The notes beneath the pieces were generated by a model that did no database searches, was not told the DNA's origin, and worked only from the letters and a program-made list of their open reading frames with translations. A program made the translations under genes and the position numbers. Below, piece by piece: positions 50,566 through 53,670 of a DNA stretch of 53,670 nt. Origin of the DNA: Legionella sp. (GTDB taxonomy: Bacteria; Pseudomonadota; Gammaproteobacteria; Legionellales; Legionellaceae); contig JAFKHV010000024.1 of NCBI GenBank assembly GCA_017306715.1, positions 1-53,670 of the forward strand. The letters are read 5' to 3'. How positions within the stretch are numbered: the stretch's first letter is position 1; every line of letters starts with the position of its first letter.

Positions 50566-51151
50566 GAATTACTGCTCGATTCCGAAGCGCATTACCAATA
50601 GTATTTCCATCCAGAAACTCCAATTCACTTCCAGAGGGAATGCCATATGCTAGTTTAGTAATATGAACTGGCATTTCTTGCAAAAGTTGCTGAATAAAAT
50701 GAATTGTTGTGTGCCCCTCAATACTTGGACTAAGCGCCAAGATCACTTCTTTCGTTTGTTCTTTAATAATGAGTTCTTTTAATTGTGATAAACCGATATC
50801 TTCTGGCCCCAGGCCATCTAGAGGAGAAATTTTTCCCATAAGGACAAAATAAGTACCTTGATATGAATGGCTTTGTTCAATAGCTAAAATATCTGCAGGC
50901 GATTCTACAACACATAAAGTGGCGGTGTCTCGTTGCGAATTTCGGCAATAAATGCAGAGCTCGTGCTCAGTATAGTTACGACAGCGTTGGCAGTGCTGTA
51001 TCTGACTGAGTGCTTCTTCGAGGCATGCAGCAAGATGTAATCCTCGCTGCCGTTGGTGCTTTAGAAGATGATAAATCATTCGCTGCGCTGATTTGGGACC
51101 TATCCCAGGAAGGCAGCGAAGGGCCTCTGCTAAGCGTGTAAGCATATCCAT
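50555..51151 (-). CDS. recR: Recombination mediator RecR
   Basis: RecR (198 residues) works with RecO (and RecF) to load RecA on gaps. The helix-hairpin-helix LPGIGPKSAQRM, the four-cysteine zinc finger (CQRC and CIYC) and the Toprim domain starting CVVESPADILAIE are all present. It follows ybaB by six bases, in the common dnaX-ybaB-recR operon. Confidence 0.96.
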   Translation of the reverse strand: MDMLTRLAEALRCLPGIGPKSAQRMIYHLLKHQRQRGLHLAACLEEALSQIQHCQRCRNYTEHELCIYCRNSQRDTATLCVVESPADILAIEQSHSYQGTYFVLMGKISPLDGLGPEDIGLSQLKELIIKEQTKEVILALSPSIEGHTTIHFIQQLLQEMPVHITKLAYGIPSGSELEFLDGNTIGNALRNRAVIHVE

Positions 51152-51157
51152 GAGAAT

Positions 51158-51493
51158 TTATCTCTTATCATCGCCCATGAAATCAGTAGGAATGTTGAGT
51201 CCTGAGGTCAGTTGAGAAATTTTGTCTTTAGAAGCCTTTTCTATTTGGCGTACCGCAGCATTTGTTGCGGCTGCAATCAAATCTTGTAGCATTTCTACAT
51301 CTTCATCTAATGCGGAGGGTTTGATTTTTACTTCTAATACATCATGGCGTCCATTCATTTTGATGGTCACCATACCGCCTCCGGCTTCACCTGTGACAGT
51401 AAGCTCACTTAACTGGCGTTGTGCTTCTTGCATGCGTTGTTGCATTTTTTGTGCTTCTTGCATGAGTTTTCCAAGATTTTGATTCATATCCAT
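51158..51493 (-). CDS. ybaB: YbaB/EbfC nucleoid-associated protein
   Basis: A 111-residue DNA-binding protein of the YbaB/EbfC family, which forms dimers that act on nucleoid structure. It starts [17 protein letters not shown]; the helical N-terminal part is followed by [18 protein letters not shown] and the [14 protein letters not shown] helix. It sits between dnaX and recR, as usual. Confidence 0.95.
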   Translation of the reverse strand: MDMNQNLGKLMQEAQKMQQRMQEAQRQLSELTVTGEAGGGMVTIKMNGRHDVLEVKIKPSALDEDVEMLQDLIAAATNAAVRQIEKASKDKISQLTSGLNIPTDFMGDDKR

Positions 51494-51552
51494 TACAATC
51501 CCCTACACGTTAAGGTGAACTTCTCCATAATGGAGGAGTAATTATTTACATA

Positions 51553-53199
51553 TTATAAGTCATCTTTTAGCGGAACAATAGAATTTTTGACCACAGTTGC
51601 AGAAAAATCTTGCTGTAGTTGCTGTAAAACAGGATCATTTTGTATTGCATCCTCTGCTTGTGATTGCTGCTCTTGTAAGGCCTTCACTTTTTGTTGTGCA
51701 GGAGAGGTTTTTATAACTTCTGCGGTATTGAGCGTTAGTTTTATGGTTTGCTGATAATATTTGCTTAATGCGATCTCAATGCGCTCAATGACTGTTGGTG
51801 TGAATAAAGACAAATGTCCGGCATTTACCCCTAAAACAATTTCGCGCTCATCTTTACTAATTAGTTCGGCATTTTCAACAGCATTCAGTGCTAAGCCCGT
51901 TAATTTTAAATGCGCAATAATGTCTACCCAACAAGTAGAAGTATTATTGGTTGGGGCAGGATTATGATGTGTCGGCTTTGTTTCGCTTTGTTGTTCGCTG
52001 TCTTTTGTTGGGGCAATTTGAGGCATTAATTCAACTTGAGTCTCGCTTTTAGGAGAATTTATTGCAGCAACTGCTGGTTCAGACACGGGATCCGGTACCT
52101 GATATTTCATTTTTTCTATCGGCATTGGACGAAATGCAAGCATACGTATCAAAGTCATGGTAAATCCCATAACTAAAGTCGGGGCTAGGTGCATTTCTTC
52201 TCGTCCATTGAGACCAATTTGATAAAGTAGTTGCGTTTCTTCGGGCGAAAATTGGGTCGCTAATTGTTCTATAGTTTCAGAAGTACCAATAAGGTCATTT
52301 TTGCCTACGACTTGATATAAGGCTACAGTGTGCAAATAATTTAAAATCTCATCAAGTACATACACAAAATGCCCGCCTTCATAAGCAATTTTTTCTGAAA
52401 TTGAAAGGATGGAAGCACCATCACGTAATGCAATGCTTGTGAGTAATTGCAAAGCATAATCTTGCTGGGTATAGCCTAAAAGCTGTTTGACATTCGCTGA
52501 GGTCAGCAGGTCATCACAACTTGTGATTGCTTGATCAAGTAAGCTTAATGCATCTCGCATACTGCCATCAGCTGCTTTAGCTAAAATACAAAGCGCTTCT
52601 GCTTCCCAGGAAATTTCTTCTTGTTTTAAAACATGTTCTAAATGCTGCTCAATGTGTTTACTCGGTAAATGACGTAAATTAAACTGCAAACAACGAGATA
52701 ATATAGTTATTGGAAGTTTTTGCGGGTCTGTAGTAGCTAAAATAAATTTTACGTGTGCTGGCGGCTCTTCCAGCGTTTTTAATAAAGCATTAAAACTGTG
52801 CTGCGAGAGCATATGAACTTCATCAATCAAGTAAATTTTAAAGCGACCGCTGGCTGGTGCGTATTGAACATTATCAAGAAGCTCGCGCGTATCTTCTACT
52901 CGTGTGCGTGATGCGCCGTCAATCTCAACTAAATCAATAAAACGCCCTTGCTCAATAGCTTCACATACGACACATTTAAGGCAAGGTTCTGCTACAATTC
53001 CTTGTTCACAGTTTAAAGATTTAGCCAAAATACGAGCGATACTGGTTTTTCCGACGCCTCGAGTACCTGTAAAAAGGTATGCATGATGCAGCCGTTGCTG
53101 TTTCAACGAATTATTTAACGCTTTTGTAATATGTTCTTGGCCAACCAGCTGAGAAAAGGTTCGTGGTCGCCATTTACGGGCAAGTGCGATATAGCTCAT
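51553..53199 (-). CDS. dnaX: DNA polymerase III subunits gamma/tau
   Basis: DnaX (548 residues) is the clamp-loader ATPase. I chose the ATG at 53199 giving MSYIALARKWRPRTFSQLVGQ; the frame extends to 53238, but that part runs through the SRP RNA gene. Walker A is GTRGVGKT, the zinc module has cysteines in CEQGIVAEPCLKCVVC, and the sensor region has DEVHMLSQHSFNALLKTLEEPP. Domain IV is a Gln/Pro/Thr-rich linker (about 390-440), and the C-terminal domain binds polymerase. I do not see the E. coli A6G frameshift site. Confidence 0.96.
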   Translation of the reverse strand: MSYIALARKWRPRTFSQLVGQEHITKALNNSLKQQRLHHAYLFTGTRGVGKTSIARILAKSLNCEQGIVAEPCLKCVVCEAIEQGRFIDLVEIDGASRTRVEDTRELLDNVQYAPASGRFKIYLIDEVHMLSQHSFNALLKTLEEPPAHVKFILATTDPQKLPITILSRCLQFNLRHLPSKHIEQHLEHVLKQEEISWEAEALCILAKAADGSMRDALSLLDQAITSCDDLLTSANVKQLLGYTQQDYALQLLTSIALRDGASILSISEKIAYEGGHFVYVLDEILNYLHTVALYQVVGKNDLIGTSETIEQLATQFSPEETQLLYQIGLNGREEMHLAPTLVMGFTMTLIRMLAFRPMPIEKMKYQVPDPVSEPAVAAINSPKSETQVELMPQIAPTKDSEQQSETKPTHHNPAPTNNTSTCWVDIIAHLKLTGLALNAVENAELISKDEREIVLGVNAGHLSLFTPTVIERIEIALSKYYQQTIKLTLNTAEVIKTSPAQQKVKALQEQQSQAEDAIQNDPVLQQLQQDFSATVVKNSIVPLKDDL

Positions 53200-53218
53200 A
53201 AAGGTATCACAATATGGC

Positions 53219-53328
53219 GGCAGCTCTAAGAGCCACACCTCGGCGCTCGCATCAGCTACTACCGCTGCTCCCTTCCGGGCCTGACGGGGTTCATAACTTA
53301 TCGCCGCGAGGGGACCAATAGAGCCACC
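53219..53328 (-). ncRNA. ffs: Signal recognition particle RNA (4.5S type)
   Basis: On the minus strand, the apical motif GTCAGGCCCGGAAGGGAGCAGC-like loop (about 53259-53284), the GGAA tetraloop of SRP RNA, is clear. The ends GGTGGCTCTA and TAGAGCTGCC pair over ten positions, giving a 110-base rod. The gene ends about 20 bases before dnaX, a linkage known from other bacteria. Confidence 0.92.
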
Positions 53329-53530
53329 ATAGTTGAAGTGTGAAGGTTAGCAAAAAATAAAACTGAATACCAGCATTGGCTTAAAATATTTCCTTCCTTA
53401 CAAAAGGTCATTGGATAGCACCGATGACTTAAAAGATTCACCACGTACTATAATATATATCCACTGTACTTATGGAAAAAACCAAGTGTATACAAAATTG
53501 CTTTTTTTAATAAAAAAACACAAAAAGTGT
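53329..53530. other. Spacer between ffs and the rRNA promoter
   Basis: No gene is supported here. The right part (about 53480-53530) has alternating T and A runs, fitting an UP element of the following rRNA promoter. A TATAAT at 53449-53454 has no good -35 box. The left part should contain the ffs promoter, which I cannot place with certainty. Confidence 0.5.
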
Positions 53531-53558
53531 TTGACAAAGGTATGGGAATCAGTAGAAT
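53531..53558 (+). promoter_or_regulatory. rRNA operon promoter (P1 type)
   Basis: Perfect TTGACA (53531-53536) is separated by 16 bases from TAGAAT (53553-53558), then a G/C-rich discriminator. Upstream A/T runs act as likely UP element. The combination matches strong, stringently controlled rRNA promoters. Confidence 0.85.
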
Positions 53559-53564
53559 ACGCAT

Positions 53565-53670
53565 CACGCCTTCGGGGCGAGTTCATTAAGAAGATAGAAG
53601 ACAAACTGTGTGGGCGCTCTGAGAGGAGTGCGAGAAGAGATAAAGAAGTACGTTGGAGTAGAATCTGACG
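53565..53670 (+). other. Start of a 16S rRNA leader with boxB and boxA
   Basis: A CGCC-TTCGG-GGCG hairpin (53567-53579) acts as boxB. It is followed by GTTCATTAAGAA (53581-53592), close to the boxA antitermination core. The next segment AGACAAACTGTGTGGGCGCT (53599-53618) matches the conserved CTGTGTGGGC block found in the E. coli 16S leader. The mature 16S should start beyond the window edge. Confidence 0.8.

Noticed and set aside
52080..52125. A-rich run in dnaX as programmed frameshift site for gamma
   Set aside because: The run is A6 in the wrong phase for an X XXY YYZ slippery site, and no strong downstream stem is apparent.
53411..53668. 85-residue frame at the right end
   Set aside because: It runs through the rRNA promoter, boxB/boxA and the leader block; composition is not protein-like and no ribosome-binding site is present.

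Overview
The window looks like a chromosomal segment of a Legionella-type gammaproteobacterium (family Legionellaceae). The reasons are the AT-leaning base composition, the close family resemblance of proteins such as RimP, Ppa and YbaB to what I recall of Legionella, split nuoC and nuoD, and accessory genes typical of that group: a patatin-like phospholipase and two membrane-hairpin proteins with effector-like C-terminal tails. No database could be searched, so the genus is an inference. Almost everything here is housekeeping. I see no insertion sequence, prophage, CRISPR array or plasmid element.

Layout. (1) 1-10598, the accessory part: a cut-off exported 2H-phosphoesterase-like gene, aroE, a patatin-like phospholipase, a membrane protein of unknown function, a POT peptide transporter, a Gly/Trp-rich lipoprotein, a second unknown membrane protein, hda with a CDP-alcohol phosphatidyltransferase, and an OafA-type acyltransferase with an SGNH domain. 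(2) 10605-17039: yhbY diverging from rlmE-ftsH-folP-glmM, then tpiA and secG. (3) 17099-31823: tRNA-Leu(GAG) followed by the complete 14-gene complex I operon nuoA-N. (4) 31847-40676: initiator tRNA, then rimP-nusA-infB-rbfA-truB, rpsO and pnp, the classical metY-nusA-pnp translation/transcription cluster, with an unusually terminator-rich leader before rimP. (5) 40722-46869: a divergent LysR/MFS pair, folE-hinT, ppa, a CNNM/CBS/CorC membrane protein and two small envelope proteins. (6) 46895-53328, all on the minus strand: SRP RNA (ffs), dnaX, ybaB, recR, a DUF547 protein, a membrane sulfatase-superfamily enzyme and a response regulator lacking its phosphorylation Asp. (7) 53329-53670: an rRNA-operon promoter and the start of a 16S leader, cut by the window edge.

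How the genes work together: complex I supplies proton-motive force. The nusA-infB-pnp block and the rrn leader (boxB/boxA) belong to the same transcription, antitermination and ribosome-biogenesis economy, helped by RlmE, YhbY, RbfA and RimP. dnaX-ybaB-recR and hda serve replication and repair. folP and folE are two steps of folate synthesis located apart. The least understood parts are the two hairpin membrane proteins, the two small envelope proteins at 46052-46869, the degenerate response regulator, and the DUF547/sulfatase pair attached to the dnaX-recR operon.

I did not find a convincing wholly new multi-gene system. The strongest second-look items are the tandem-terminator leader before rimP, the possible leaderless small membrane gene, the exported protein with a dihydroneopterin-aldolase-like pattern, and the atypical response regulator.
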